Assembly: GCA_004557185.1 (NCBI GenBank)
Contig: SFEP01000028.1
Coordinates: 1 to 28,917, forward strand
Direction of reading: 5' to 3'
Length of the DNA: 28,917 nt
Source of the DNA: Bacteroidales bacterium
GTDB taxonomy: Bacteria > Bacteroidota > Bacteroidia > Bacteroidales > Bacteroidaceae
The notes under the pieces are model-generated. The model ran no database searches. It was given only the letters and a program-made list of their open reading frames with translations, and was not told where the DNA came from. This document shows positions 7,441 to 16,430 of the stretch, piece after piece; positions within the stretch are counted from its first letter, which is position 1; every line of letters starts with the position of its first letter. Position numbers and translations under genes: made by a program.

Positions 7441-7460
7441 TCGCCGAAAAATACACGGCA

Positions 7461-8390
7461 TTGACCTTACCCTATACGCCATACAGCGCCTTTCTGCAAA
7501 GGCATTTTGCGCAGCATGTGCAGAAGTTGCCTGTGGATGCAGGTGCCACCTGCCCCGTGCGCGACGGCACTTTGGCCCGCGGAGGTTGCGCTTTCTGCAA
7601 CGGACGCAGTTACGTGCCAGCCTATTGTGACGCCGGCGATGACGTAGCCACCCAATTAGATAAAGGGCGCAAGTTCTACGCCCGTCGCTCCCACCACGAT
7701 ACTGTCTACTTGGCCTATCTGCAGAACGGCAGCAATACCTACCGCCCCGTGGCCGAAGGCGAAGCCATCATGCAGCAGGCACTTGGTGTGGAAGGCGTGA
7801 AAGGCGTGGTGTGGGCCACCCGCCCCGACTGTCTGAACGAGGTCTGGCTGCAAACACTCAGCCGCTGGGCGCGCCAATGCTTTGTGATGGTGGAACTCGG
7901 CGTGGAAACGCTGAACGACGACACCCTGCAGCGGATGGGGCGCGGCCACTGTGCCGCCGATGCCCTGCAAGCCTTGCAACAACTGCACGCATACGGCGTG
8001 CACACATGTGCTCACGTCATCTTCGGACTGCCCGGCGACACAACCGTTCACTACCTGGACCAAGCCCGCGTGTTGAGCAAAGCCGGTGTGGAAGTAGTGA
8101 AGCTGCATCAGTTGCAAATGGTGCGCGGTGCACGTCTGGCCGCCGAATATGAGGCGCGGCCCGAACTGTTCGCTTTGCCCGATGCTCCCACCTACGTGCA
8201 GTGGGTGGCCGACTACTTGGAGTACCTTGCGCCATGGGTGGCCGTGGAACGGTTTACCTCGCAAACACCGGGAAACATGCTTATGGCACCCCGCTGGGGA
8301 CTGAAAAACGATGAAGTGGCACGACTGGTAGTGGCCGAAATGCAAAAGCGTGGCACGAGGCAGGGCGCAAGGTTCACAAACACACCGTAG
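7461..8390 (+). CDS. TIGR01212/YhcC-type radical SAM protein
   Basis: The protein has about 309 residues from the TTG at 7461. It carries three Cys for a [4Fe-4S] cluster in CPVRDGTLARGGCAFC (first Cys, then 11 residues, Cys-x2-Cys), the spacing seen in E. coli YhcC and Elp3-like proteins. Downstream are ARPDC, MVELGVETLNDDTLQRMGRG (the SAM-binding region typical of this family) and HVIFGLPGD, ending in a divergent C-terminal domain. Members cleave S-adenosylmethionine to a 5'-deoxyadenosyl radical; the substrate of this subfamily is not established, and tRNA modification has been suggested. The frame is open back to a TTG at 7410, but a perfect promoter overlaps that segment, and homology begins at about PYSAFLQRHF, so 7461 is preferred. 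The start is less certain than the identity. Confidence 0.85.
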   Translation: MTLPYTPYSAFLQRHFAQHVQKLPVDAGATCPVRDGTLARGGCAFCNGRSYVPAYCDAGDDVATQLDKGRKFYARRSHHDTVYLAYLQNGSNTYRPVAEGEAIMQQALGVEGVKGVVWATRPDCLNEVWLQTLSRWARQCFVMVELGVETLNDDTLQRMGRGHCAADALQALQQLHAYGVHTCAHVIFGLPGDTTVHYLDQARVLSKAGVEVVKLHQLQMVRGARLAAEYEARPELFALPDAPTYVQWVADYLEYLAPWVAVERFTSQTPGNMLMAPRWGLKNDEVARLVVAEMQKRGTRQGARFTNTP

Positions 8391-8490
8391 ATTTCGAAAA
8401 ATTTATTCATCAGACCTTAATCAATACAAACTACACAGGCATATATCCTTTACAGCCTCACATATCACAACCCTCCAACCGCAGCACACT

Positions 8491-9585
8491 ATGCACGCAC
8501 CCACGTTTCACATACTCCATCCGAGCCAAGGCACCACGCTGACGGCCCAGGCCGACGACCTGTTGCGCCAGATCAACGCCCTCGAGGCGAGCGGAGCATG
8601 CAGGTTCGATGCCCTGCTGCAAGCCCGGCTCTATGTGACGGATGCGGCCAACCAATGGGGAGTCCTGAGGCAACATGCCCTGTGTGAGCGACTGATGCCG
8701 ACGGGTGTCTTCTCCTATATAGAACAGCCGCCCCTGCACGGAGCGAAGGTGGCGCTGCTGCTATGGTGCGCAGGAGGCGAACGCCACGCACGCCGACACG
8801 GTGAGGCCAGCGGCCACCCCTATATTATATTGGAGAGTGACGGCGTGCGCTACCTGTGGCAGCACGTGCGCTATGAAGCCGCAGAGGCAGCACAGACTGC
8901 AGGCGCAGGAGCACAAATGACTGAAGCCTTTGCACGCTGCATGCAGAGTCTTGAGGCAGAGCACATGCGTTTGGCCGACCATTGCCTGCGTACCTGGATT
9001 TATGTGCGCGACATAGACTGCCAGTATCACGACGTGGTGGTGGCGCGCAACGAAGTGTTTGCCCGTCAGGGCCTGACAAAGGACACACATTACATAGCGA
9101 GTACGGGCATCGAGGGGGCTTCGGCCTGTGTGGATGCGCTTGTGGCAGCCGACTTTCTGAGCGTGCAGGGCGCGCAGGCCAGCAGCGTGCGTTATCTGAC
9201 GGCACCTGGTTACCTGAACCCAACGCATGAGTATGGCGTGGCCTTCGAACGCGGCACCGCCATCGACCTGCCTGGCGGCCGCCATTACTTCATATCGGGC
9301 ACGGCCAGCATTGACCACCGAGGCCAATGTGTGCACGAGGGCGATGTGGAAACACAGGCTGGACGCCTATTCATGAACATTGAGCAACTGCTGCGCGACG
9401 GCGGCGCTACGCTGCGCGACGTGCGCTACTTTATCGTTTACCTGCGCGACGTGGCCGATGCGCCCGTCATCCGACGCTATATGGCACTGCGCTTCCCGCA
9501 TGTGCCCTTCCTGCTGACACTGGGCCGTGTGTGCCGGCCGCAGTGGCTCATTGAAGTGGAATGCGTGGCTGTGAAAGAAACCTAA
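8491..9585 (+). CDS. RidA/YjgF-fold protein resembling chorismatases (FkbO/Hyg5 type)
   Basis: The 364-residue protein appears to hold two YjgF-like halves. The first covers about 10-130 (LLQARLYVTD, VFSYIEQPP). The second covers about 140-364, with LRTWIYVRDID, VVARNEVFARQGLT, HYIASTGIEG, RHYFISGTASIDHRGQC, a GDVETQAGRL helix and LTLGRVCRPQWLIEVECVA. This order resembles bacterial chorismatases, which hydrolyse chorismate to pyruvate and a cyclohexadiene or hydroxybenzoate product. I compared from memory only, and activity is inferred. The frame is open upstream to 8350, overlapping the radical SAM gene, but that part is not protein-like; ATG 8491 gives a clean N-terminus. It follows the radical SAM gene by 100 nt, possibly in the same transcript. 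No pigment or polyene genes are adjacent to explain a need for the product. Confidence 0.6.
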   Translation: MHAPTFHILHPSQGTTLTAQADDLLRQINALEASGACRFDALLQARLYVTDAANQWGVLRQHALCERLMPTGVFSYIEQPPLHGAKVALLLWCAGGERHARRHGEASGHPYIILESDGVRYLWQHVRYEAAEAAQTAGAGAQMTEAFARCMQSLEAEHMRLADHCLRTWIYVRDIDCQYHDVVVARNEVFARQGLTKDTHYIASTGIEGASACVDALVAADFLSVQGAQASSVRYLTAPGYLNPTHEYGVAFERGTAIDLPGGRHYFISGTASIDHRGQCVHEGDVETQAGRLFMNIEQLLRDGGATLRDVRYFIVYLRDVADAPVIRRYMALRFPHVPFLLTLGRVCRPQWLIEVECVAVKET

Positions 9586-9678
9586 CATAAAGGTGCTTTT
9601 GCTGCCATTTTGCCAAACGATTTACCCAAATTCATTCACAAGTAGTCGTACGGAGGTGCTTCTTGGTTGCATCTCGGT

Positions 9679-9707
9679 GCGGCGGATTTTAACTTTTTGC
9701 CGCTTTT
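9679..9707 (+). terminator. possible terminator after the chorismatase-like gene
   Basis: gcggc (9679-9683) pairs with gccgc (9699-9703), extended inward by two G-T pairs and one A-T pair, and is followed by ttttgactctt. The stem is short. It lies about 95 nt past the stop codon and before the promoter of the next operon. Confidence 0.4.
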
Positions 9708-9776
9708 GACTCTTAATAAACCTTAAACACCTATAAGAAACCCCTGCTTAGCACGAGAGGGGAATTAATTTTCAAT

Positions 9777-9784
9777 TAAATTTG
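9777..9784 (+). promoter_or_regulatory. -7 element (TAaaTTTG) of the FAS1-SusCD operon
   Basis: TAAATTTG matches the Bacteroidetes -7 consensus, 72 nt before the first ATG of the seven-gene unit. No TTTG is present at the -33 spacing, so an activator or another sigma factor may be needed. A 5-bp stem (cccct/aggggg-like, about 9741-9762) lies just upstream. No other TAnnTTTG was seen in the gaps between the seven genes. Confidence 0.5.
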
Positions 9785-9855
9785 CAGCAACTACCTATAT
9801 TGTATAGTGTAGATAGCAATTAGAAAGGAATAAAATCAAAATACTAAATCGAATA

Positions 9856-12800
9856 ATGCGTATGAAAAACCGTATTAGCAGCATGGGAAAATCACTGCTT
9901 GGTGCAGTGTGCTTGCTCTCAGCTTGCGGCGTGACGTACTCGTGTTCTGATGACTTTGACTTGGATGAGAAGAGCCCAAGTTTCCTCGGAGCGAGTATTT
10001 ACGACGAGTTGAAAAACAAGCAGAACTTCACTACTGTGATTAGGTTGATTGACGACTTGGGCTACAAGGACGTCATGTCGAAAACAGGTAGTAAAACACT
10101 CTTTGTGGCCGATGACGCGGCTTATGCACGCTTCTTTGCTCACAACGACTGGAAGGATGGAGCGGGCAACCCTGTGGATTCTTACGAGAAATTGTCGACT
10201 AACCAGAAGCGTCTGCTGTTGAACGGCTCGATGCTCAACAATGCCTACGTGCTGGAGATGCTGACAACGATTGAAGGCCCCGTGAAGAACCTCTGCCTGC
10301 GTCAGTTGTCGGCCATGTCGGCTACGGACTCCGTGCCTTTCTGGCCCAAGTCCTCGCTTCCTCACAACCTGAACAAGGGACAGTTGGACGCAGAGGGTAA
10401 TGTGACGAACCAGGATAAACTCTTCTGGGAGAAGTATCGCAACAGTGCGAATCTTGGCATCTACATGGCCATTGACAATACGACTCCGATGATGACCCAC
10501 TTCCTTGAGGGTCAGATGAGGGAGAAGAAAATCACGCACGAGGATGTCTCGTTTATCCTTAACCTGCGCGACCAGAATTCGCCCCAGTATTGGAGTAATG
10601 CAGATACGGAAAACCGCAGCTACATCTATGGCAGTAGGATTTTGGAGCAGGATGTAACTTGCCTCAACGGTTACTATCATGTGCTCGACTCAGTGCTCGT
10701 TACGCCGCCGAACATGGCCGAAGTAATACGTACAAATGGCGAAACGAACCTTTTCAGTGCCATGCTCGAACGCTTCAGTGCACCTTATTATGATGCCAAC
10801 CTGACGGAACAGTATAAGGCTTTGCACAGCATTGAAGCAGACTCTATTTTCAAGAAAATCTACATCTCACAGCGTTCGTCGCTGGGTGCCGTGACTACTG
10901 ACCCTGATGGCGAGTCACTGGGTGACTTCCCCTCACTGAGTTATGACCCGGGATGGAATGCATACAGCGTGAACATGTCCTCAAAAGAACAGGATATGGC
11001 TGCTATGTTTGTGCCCAGCGACCAGGCCATGAAGGACTACTTCGTGCGTGGTGGTGGTGCCATCCTGATTGAGCGTTACGGCACACTTGAAAATACGGAG
11101 GAAAACCTGTTGGAGAACCTGTATCAGATTCCTCTGAATATCATCAAGCCGCTCGTGGCCAACATGATGAAGGACTCGTTCAACGAGAGCGTGCCCAGCA
11201 AGTACTTGACCATCATGAACGATGCGCAGGACCCCATGTTCAGCAGTACTTCGTACCCCTCCATCGATGCCTATAAGGCAGGTATCAAGAAGGTGCTGCT
11301 TGCCAACAACGGTGTGGTTTATGTGATGAACAACCTTGTGAGCCCCGCTACGTATGCATCGGTGATGTCGCCCGTCCTCTATAACGAAGGTACGCAGGTG
11401 ATGAACACCGTGATACACGCTGACGACGCCTACACCACCGTCAACTATGCCAATGCTCCGCTGCGTAAGTTCTACAGCACCTACCTGCTTTCCATGCAGT
11501 CGAGTTTCAGCCTGTTCGTTCCTACGGACAAGGGCTTGAAGACGAGAGGTTATATGGATCCTATCGCTTATGCTACGCACGCAGCTGCCCAGCGTAAGTA
11601 CTGGACCTTCGAGCCCGAGGCTGTGACGCAGAAGAATGGTAAATATGTAGCCGTAAAGTCATTAGGCTATCTGATGAGCGATGAGAACACAGAAATGAAC
11701 CCTGCAGGGGTTACTCCGAAGTGGGAATCGCCTGCCAACGGCAACATCGCTGACGGTGCTAATAAGAATGCCAAACTCAAGGCTTTCATGCTTTGCGAAA
11801 TGGTGGACCACCACATCCTCGTGCACGATAACAACGACTTGGAAGGTGTGCGTGGCGAACGTCAGTGGTACATCTCGCGTAACGGCGCCCCTGTCTACGT
11901 GAAGAGCCGCGGCGGCAGCGACGGTGTGGGCATGGTTGTAGACGGTGGTATGCAGCTGCAGTTCAATACCGACCAGTACGATAAAAACGACTTCGACTGC
12001 ACGGTAGAGCAGGTGTATGACATGAAACCGACGTCCACGGACTACGGTAACGGTAAGACTTACTTCCTGGACCGCCCGATGCAGGCTGCACTCTACACGA
12101 CCTACGCTCTGCTCAACAAGAATGCTGATGCTTACGGCGAGTTCTTCAAACTCTGTAACTCTTTGAGCACCAGTAAGGCTATTGGACTCGTAGAGTCTCT
12201 GTTCCGCGGCGAGAATGTATCGGAATCAGACTGGCAGAATGAAGCCACGAAGTATTTTATCTTTGCCGACAACGGTACGAAAGCTCCCGCACGTCCCGCT
12301 CCTACGGGTGAAAAGCTGATTCGCTTCTTCAACAGCTACCGTTACACAGTGTATGTGCCTTCTAACCAAGCCGTACAGAATGCCATCGCAGCAGGTCTGC
12401 CTACGATCGACGATATTGAGCAGTATGTAGCAGACCACTCAGCTGATGAAGATTATGAGACGGTGGGCAAGCCCAAGGCTCAGGCCATGCTGACGACGCT
12501 GGTCAACTTCGTGAAGTATCACTTTGCCGATCAGTCGCTCTTTGTGGACAACTGCACGGACGTAACCGCTTGCCAGTCCGCTTGTACGGACGGAAAGACC
12601 AACGGCTTTGTGAAGCTGACCGTGAAGCAGACGCCGGGCGCCATGACATTGGTAGATGCCGCTGGCCAGTCGTGTTCCGTCGGTACGCCTAATAATATAT
12701 GTGCACGCGAAATTGAGACAGATGGTGCCGCTTCTTCGGCAAGCAGCATCAAGGCCTCTTCGTATGTCACGATACATGCTTTGGCTGACGACAAGTATAT

Positions 12801-12897
12801 GCTCTTTAGCCCAACCATTAAGGATGGCTTTGCCGAAGCATGGAAAGATGTGCCTACTGCACAAGCCTTTGCCAAACGCTATAGAATGAAGAAATAA
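9856..12897 (+). CDS. multi-domain fasciclin (FAS1) surface lipoprotein
   Basis: The 1013-residue lipoprotein has a basic start and hydrophobic core, with Cys30 as the likely lipid site. Cys30 is followed by SDDFDLDE, matching the acidic surface-export signal of Bacteroidetes lipoproteins. A canonical LSAC at Cys24 is an alternative. Four FAS1-like modules are suggested by their hallmark strand: FVADDAAY (module about 46-281), FVPSDQAM (296-497), FVPTDKGL (516-743) and YVPSNQAV (760-985). FAS1 domains mediate adhesion to proteins or polysaccharides in other organisms; the ligand here is unknown. It opens an apparent seven-gene operon and ends 11 nt before the first susC gene, so it probably sits on the cell surface near that transporter. 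No catalytic motif is visible. Length is large for the family because of the repeated modules. Confidence 0.85.
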   Translation: MRMKNRISSMGKSLLGAVCLLSACGVTYSCSDDFDLDEKSPSFLGASIYDELKNKQNFTTVIRLIDDLGYKDVMSKTGSKTLFVADDAAYARFFAHNDWKDGAGNPVDSYEKLSTNQKRLLLNGSMLNNAYVLEMLTTIEGPVKNLCLRQLSAMSATDSVPFWPKSSLPHNLNKGQLDAEGNVTNQDKLFWEKYRNSANLGIYMAIDNTTPMMTHFLEGQMREKKITHEDVSFILNLRDQNSPQYWSNADTENRSYIYGSRILEQDVTCLNGYYHVLDSVLVTPPNMAEVIRTNGETNLFSAMLERFSAPYYDANLTEQYKALHSIEADSIFKKIYISQRSSLGAVTTDPDGESLGDFPSLSYDPGWNAYSVNMSSKEQDMAAMFVPSDQAMKDYFVRGGGAILIERYGTLENTEENLLENLYQIPLNIIKPLVANMMKDSFNESVPSKYLTIMNDAQDPMFSSTSYPSIDAYKAGIKKVLLANNGVVYVMNNLVSPATYASVMSPVLYNEGTQVMNTVIHADDAYTTVNYANAPLRKFYSTYLLSMQSSFSLFVPTDKGLKTRGYMDPIAYATHAAAQRKYWTFEPEAVTQKNGKYVAVKSLGYLMSDENTEMNPAGVTPKWESPANGNIADGANKNAKLKAFMLCEMVDHHILVHDNNDLEGVRGERQWYISRNGAPVYVKSRGGSDGVGMVVDGGMQLQFNTDQYDKNDFDCTVEQVYDMKPTSTDYGNGKTYFLDRPMQAALYTTYALLNKNADAYGEFFKLCNSLSTSKAIGLVESLFRGENVSESDWQNEATKYFIFADNGTKAPARPAPTGEKLIRFFNSYRYTVYVPSNQAVQNAIAAGLPTIDDIEQYVADHSADEDYETVGKPKAQAMLTTLVNFVKYHFADQSLFVDNCTDVTACQSACTDGKTNGFVKLTVKQTPGAMTLVDAAGQSCSVGTPNNICAREIETDGAASSASSIKASSYVTIHALADDKYMLFSPTIKDGFAEAWKDVPTAQAFAKRYRMKK

Positions 12898-12908
12898 AAT
12901 CTAATATT

Positions 12909-15900
12909 ATGAATAACATCAAATTCCTATTGACGCTTGCATTGTGCTTCTGCTGCTCGCTATCTTATGCTCAGAAGCGCATATCGGGCCGTGTCTGGAG
13001 TAAGGCCGACGGACCGATTGTCATGGCGTACGTAGTTGAGCAGGATAAGAACAACCGTAACGTAACCGCGGTGCAGACTGATGCTAACGGTAACTTCTCT
13101 ATGGTTGTGAAGAACCCTGCCAACCGCTTGAGAGTGTCGTATATTGGCTATCAGACAAAGATTATGAGCATCGGCGAGCAGACGAAGTTCAACATAGAGC
13201 TGATAGACAAGAATACATTTAAGGAAGCCACCGTTACCGTCACGCGAAAAACGCGTTCGGGCGGTATCGTGATACCTGAACGCGAAATCTCTACGGCACA
13301 GCAGACGTTGGATATGGACCAGATGGCCGGTCTTTCGTTTGAGACCGCCGCTGACGCTCTGCAGGGTGAGATTGCCGGTCTGGACATTGTGTCCAATTCT
13401 GGTAACCTCGGTTCCGGTTCGAGCATGCGTCTGCGTGGTACGAGTTCTATCAACGGTAGCCAGGAACCCCTTATCGTGGTGAATGGTAACATCATGGAAG
13501 ACTTCAGCAGTTCGGACCTTGACTTGGAGAACATGGAGAACGAGGAGCAGTTTGCCACGCTGCTGCAGGTTGCCCCTGAGGATATCCAGAGCATCAAGGT
13601 GTTAAAAGATGCCGCTGCTACCGCTGTGTATGGTTCACGTGGTTCGAACGGTGTGATTGAAATTACCACACGCCGTGGTGCACGTGGTAAGACGCAGGTG
13701 AACTTCAGTTACCGCTTCTCTGGCTCTTGGCAGCCCGATGGCATGAAGATGCTCAATGGTGACGGTTACACCATGATGCTTAAGGAAGCCTATCATAACC
13801 CCCGCAAACTTACGGAGGAGGCTTCGAGTATCGCGGAAATCATGTATCTGCAGTCGCACCCCTCTTATTTTGGCAACTATAATAAGAATACTGACTGGGT
13901 GAAGGAAGTGACTCAATTCGGTCAGACACACAACTATAGCGTGTCCGTATCGGGTGGTGGTGAAAAGGCTAAGTTCCGCGTATCAGGTACTTACGACCAC
14001 GAAACAGGTACTATCATCAAGCAGTCTCTTGACCGCCTTACCACACGTTTGGCTTTGGACTACTATGTATCTGACCGCATCACTTTCACCAGCAACTTCT
14101 CCTTGACTTACACCAAGAATAACCGCAACTACACCTCCGATATTCTGGGTCGCGCCTACAACGCCATGCCTAATATGTCGGTTTACCGTAACGAGTATCG
14201 CGAAACGGCCGATGGTGTGGGTGAGTATTTCAACACAGGCGAATATTTCATCATGCCTCCTGCTGCAGGTGCTGCCGGTCTTGTATCGCCCAACAGCGGT
14301 TTGACTTCGTATTACCTGAGAGACATGGTGAACAATGGTAATCCCGTGGCCATCGCCAACGAAGCATGGAACAAACAGTCGTCCTATACCATTCAGCCAC
14401 AGTTTATCATGGACTACAAGCTCCTTGGTAAGAACGACGACGAAACGAAGCTCGACTATAGCGGTGAGGTATTTATGAATGTATATACTAACACCGAGGC
14501 TGCTTACTATCCTGCGTCGCTCACCTCCAGTTCTTGGAGTGAGGGTATCAACCGTACGTCTAACTACGAATTCAAGAACCTGACGTTTACAACCCGTCAC
14601 GCCCTCAACTTTACGCCGCACTTCGCAAATCCGAAGCACTCTTACACGGCTCGAGTGCAGGCTGAAATGACGACGGAGAACAACTCGTCGCAGTCGCTGG
14701 CTTCTACGGGTATCGGCGGCGGCATTACCGACCCCACTGTTCCGGGCTACTTGACGGCTTCGTCTACCGGTAACTATAAGGGACACAGGAGTGCTGTGTT
14801 CACAACGATGCACTATTCTTACGATTCGAAATATGCCGTTACCTTGACGCTCCGTGCCGATGGTAGCACGCGTTTCGGTTCGGGTAAGAAGTGGGGCGTC
14901 TTCCCCGGTGTATCTGGTCGTTGGAACATCAGCGATGAGAAATTCTTCAAGCCCCTCCACAAAGTTATCAACATGTTGAGTTTCGCGCCAGGTTGGGGTA
15001 TGACGGGTAATCCTCCCGGTTCCGAAGGCTTGATGTATAATAAGTACGGTACGAACAGCACCAACTATAATGGAACGCAGGTCATGTATCCTACGAACCT
15101 GAAGCTGACCGAGATTTCTTGGGAAAAACTGAAATCCTGGAACTTGCGCTTCGAGTTGGGCCTGTTTGAAGACATCGTACACTTCGACTTGAACATTTAC
15201 AATCGAAAGACTTCAGACCTCTTGAACTCGGGTGTACGTATTCCCTCGAGCACCGGTTTCTCTTCATTGGCATGGGCCAACGTAGGTGACATGGAGAATA
15301 AGGGTTGGGAACTCTACGTAACTACCCGTGAGGTTGTCAAGGTAGGTAAGTTCAGCATCCGTCTGCGTGGTAATGTGGCTCAGAACCTGAACACCATCAC
15401 TTCAATGGACGCTTCCGTATTGGCAGCCAACAATACCGACTTTACCTATAACAATGCCGAATATATGAAGCGCGTGCAGATAGGTAATGCACTCGGTGGT
15501 ATCTATGGTTTCCGTTACAAAGGTGTGTATGCCTACGACTATGACCACTGCGGTTACTTCCTCAACGATGAGAAGAACCAGTATTACAACCCCGATGGCT
15601 CGCCCAACACGGCTGCAGGTTCTGTGAACGAGCGTTTGCGTCGTTCGACTCCTATTGTGTTCGATGCACAGGGTAATGTGGTATATGACAAGAACGGTAA
15701 CCCGCTGCCCATGTACTTCAACTATGGCGGTAAGAACTACCAGTTCCAGGGTGGTGATGCCATTTATGAGGATATCAACCATGATGGTAACATCGACGAA
15801 CTCGATATCGTTTACCTCGGTACCTCGAACCCGAAAGTAAACGGTGGTTTCGGTATTGACTTTACTTATGGTCAGTGGCAGTTGAAGACCTCCTTCAACT

Positions 15901-16328
15901 TCCGTATTGGTAACAAGATTATCAATATGGCTCGTCTTTCGGCCGAGAGTATGACCACCAACAAGAACCAGTGCGCTTCTGTGGCACACCGTTGGCGTAA
16001 GAACGGACAGGAAACGACTATGCCCCGCGCGCTTAACTCGAACGTGACCGTTTCGTTCAACTCACTCGTGAGCGATCGCTACGTAGAGCCCGGTGACTTC
16101 CTCCGCTTCCAGTACTTCCAGTTGTCCTACAACTTCAAGCCTGAACAGCTCAAGAAGATTGGCTTCCGTTCGTTGCGTATCTCTGCATCGGGTAACAACC
16201 TCTTCTGCTGGTCGAAGTATAGCGGAACTGACCCTGAGCACTCACAGAGTGGCATGAACCCCTGTGTGGACTATTCGCAGACGCCGCGTTCTCGTTCGTT
16301 TACGTTTAGCCTGTCATTCGGTTTCTGA
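12909..16328 (+). CDS. SusC-like TonB-dependent outer membrane transporter (first pair)
   Basis: The 1139-residue protein has a signal peptide ending near residue 22 (SYAQ). A CarboxypepD_reg-like domain follows (about 24-105, GRVWSKADGPIVMAYVV to NIELIDK), then a TonB plug (about 125-257, with SMRLRGTSSINGSQEPLIVV and VLKDAAATAVYGSRGSNGV), then the 22-strand barrel to the C-terminal SLSFGF. No STN domain precedes the CarboxypepD_reg domain, so FecR-type signalling is not expected. A calcium-loop-like DINHDGNIDELD (955-966) is a usual SusC feature. With the following SusD it would form a lid-and-barrel importer driven by TonB-ExbBD. The substrate cannot be read from sequence. Codons here favour T-ending forms (ggt, cgt, gct) more than in the second susC. 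Confidence 0.95.
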   Translation: MNNIKFLLTLALCFCCSLSYAQKRISGRVWSKADGPIVMAYVVEQDKNNRNVTAVQTDANGNFSMVVKNPANRLRVSYIGYQTKIMSIGEQTKFNIELIDKNTFKEATVTVTRKTRSGGIVIPEREISTAQQTLDMDQMAGLSFETAADALQGEIAGLDIVSNSGNLGSGSSMRLRGTSSINGSQEPLIVVNGNIMEDFSSSDLDLENMENEEQFATLLQVAPEDIQSIKVLKDAAATAVYGSRGSNGVIEITTRRGARGKTQVNFSYRFSGSWQPDGMKMLNGDGYTMMLKEAYHNPRKLTEEASSIAEIMYLQSHPSYFGNYNKNTDWVKEVTQFGQTHNYSVSVSGGGEKAKFRVSGTYDHETGTIIKQSLDRLTTRLALDYYVSDRITFTSNFSLTYTKNNRNYTSDILGRAYNAMPNMSVYRNEYRETADGVGEYFNTGEYFIMPPAAGAAGLVSPNSGLTSYYLRDMVNNGNPVAIANEAWNKQSSYTIQPQFIMDYKLLGKNDDETKLDYSGEVFMNVYTNTEAAYYPASLTSSSWSEGINRTSNYEFKNLTFTTRHALNFTPHFANPKHSYTARVQAEMTTENNSSQSLASTGIGGGITDPTVPGYLTASSTGNYKGHRSAVFTTMHYSYDSKYAVTLTLRADGSTRFGSGKKWGVFPGVSGRWNISDEKFFKPLHKVINMLSFAPGWGMTGNPPGSEGLMYNKYGTNSTNYNGTQVMYPTNLKLTEISWEKLKSWNLRFELGLFEDIVHFDLNIYNRKTSDLLNSGVRIPSSTGFSSLAWANVGDMENKGWELYVTTREVVKVGKFSIRLRGNVAQNLNTITSMDASVLAANNTDFTYNNAEYMKRVQIGNALGGIYGFRYKGVYAYDYDHCGYFLNDEKNQYYNPDGSPNTAAGSVNERLRRSTPIVFDAQGNVVYDKNGNPLPMYFNYGGKNYQFQGGDAIYEDINHDGNIDELDIVYLGTSNPKVNGGFGIDFTYGQWQLKTSFNFRIGNKIINMARLSAESMTTNKNQCASVAHRWRKNGQETTMPRALNSNVTVSFNSLVSDRYVEPGDFLRFQYFQLSYNFKPEQLKKIGFRSLRISASGNNLFCWSKYSGTDPEHSQSGMNPCVDYSQTPRSRSFTFSLSFGF

Positions 16329-16340
16329 TCACTGCAAGAT

Positions 16341-16350
16341 GGAGTGGGAG
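16341..16350 (+). other. ggagtgggag motif in the first susC-susD gap
   Basis: The 102-nt gap between the first susC and susD contains ggagtgggag, 13 nt past the susC stop codon. The same ten bases occur at 26003-26012 in the other susC-susD gap. Here the matching 3' arm is reduced to ccc/tccc, so no strong hairpin forms. Confidence 0.5.
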
Positions 16351-16430
16351 CAGCGTCCCGTCTGATACCCTCATATATGATAGGAATAAAGAGAACGTTG
16401 CTCCGCTAATCTCACTAAAACATACTCATC

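Noticed and set aside
13983..15182. 399-codon frame antisense to the first susC
   Set aside because: Shadow frame produced by biased codons in susC; no domain pattern.
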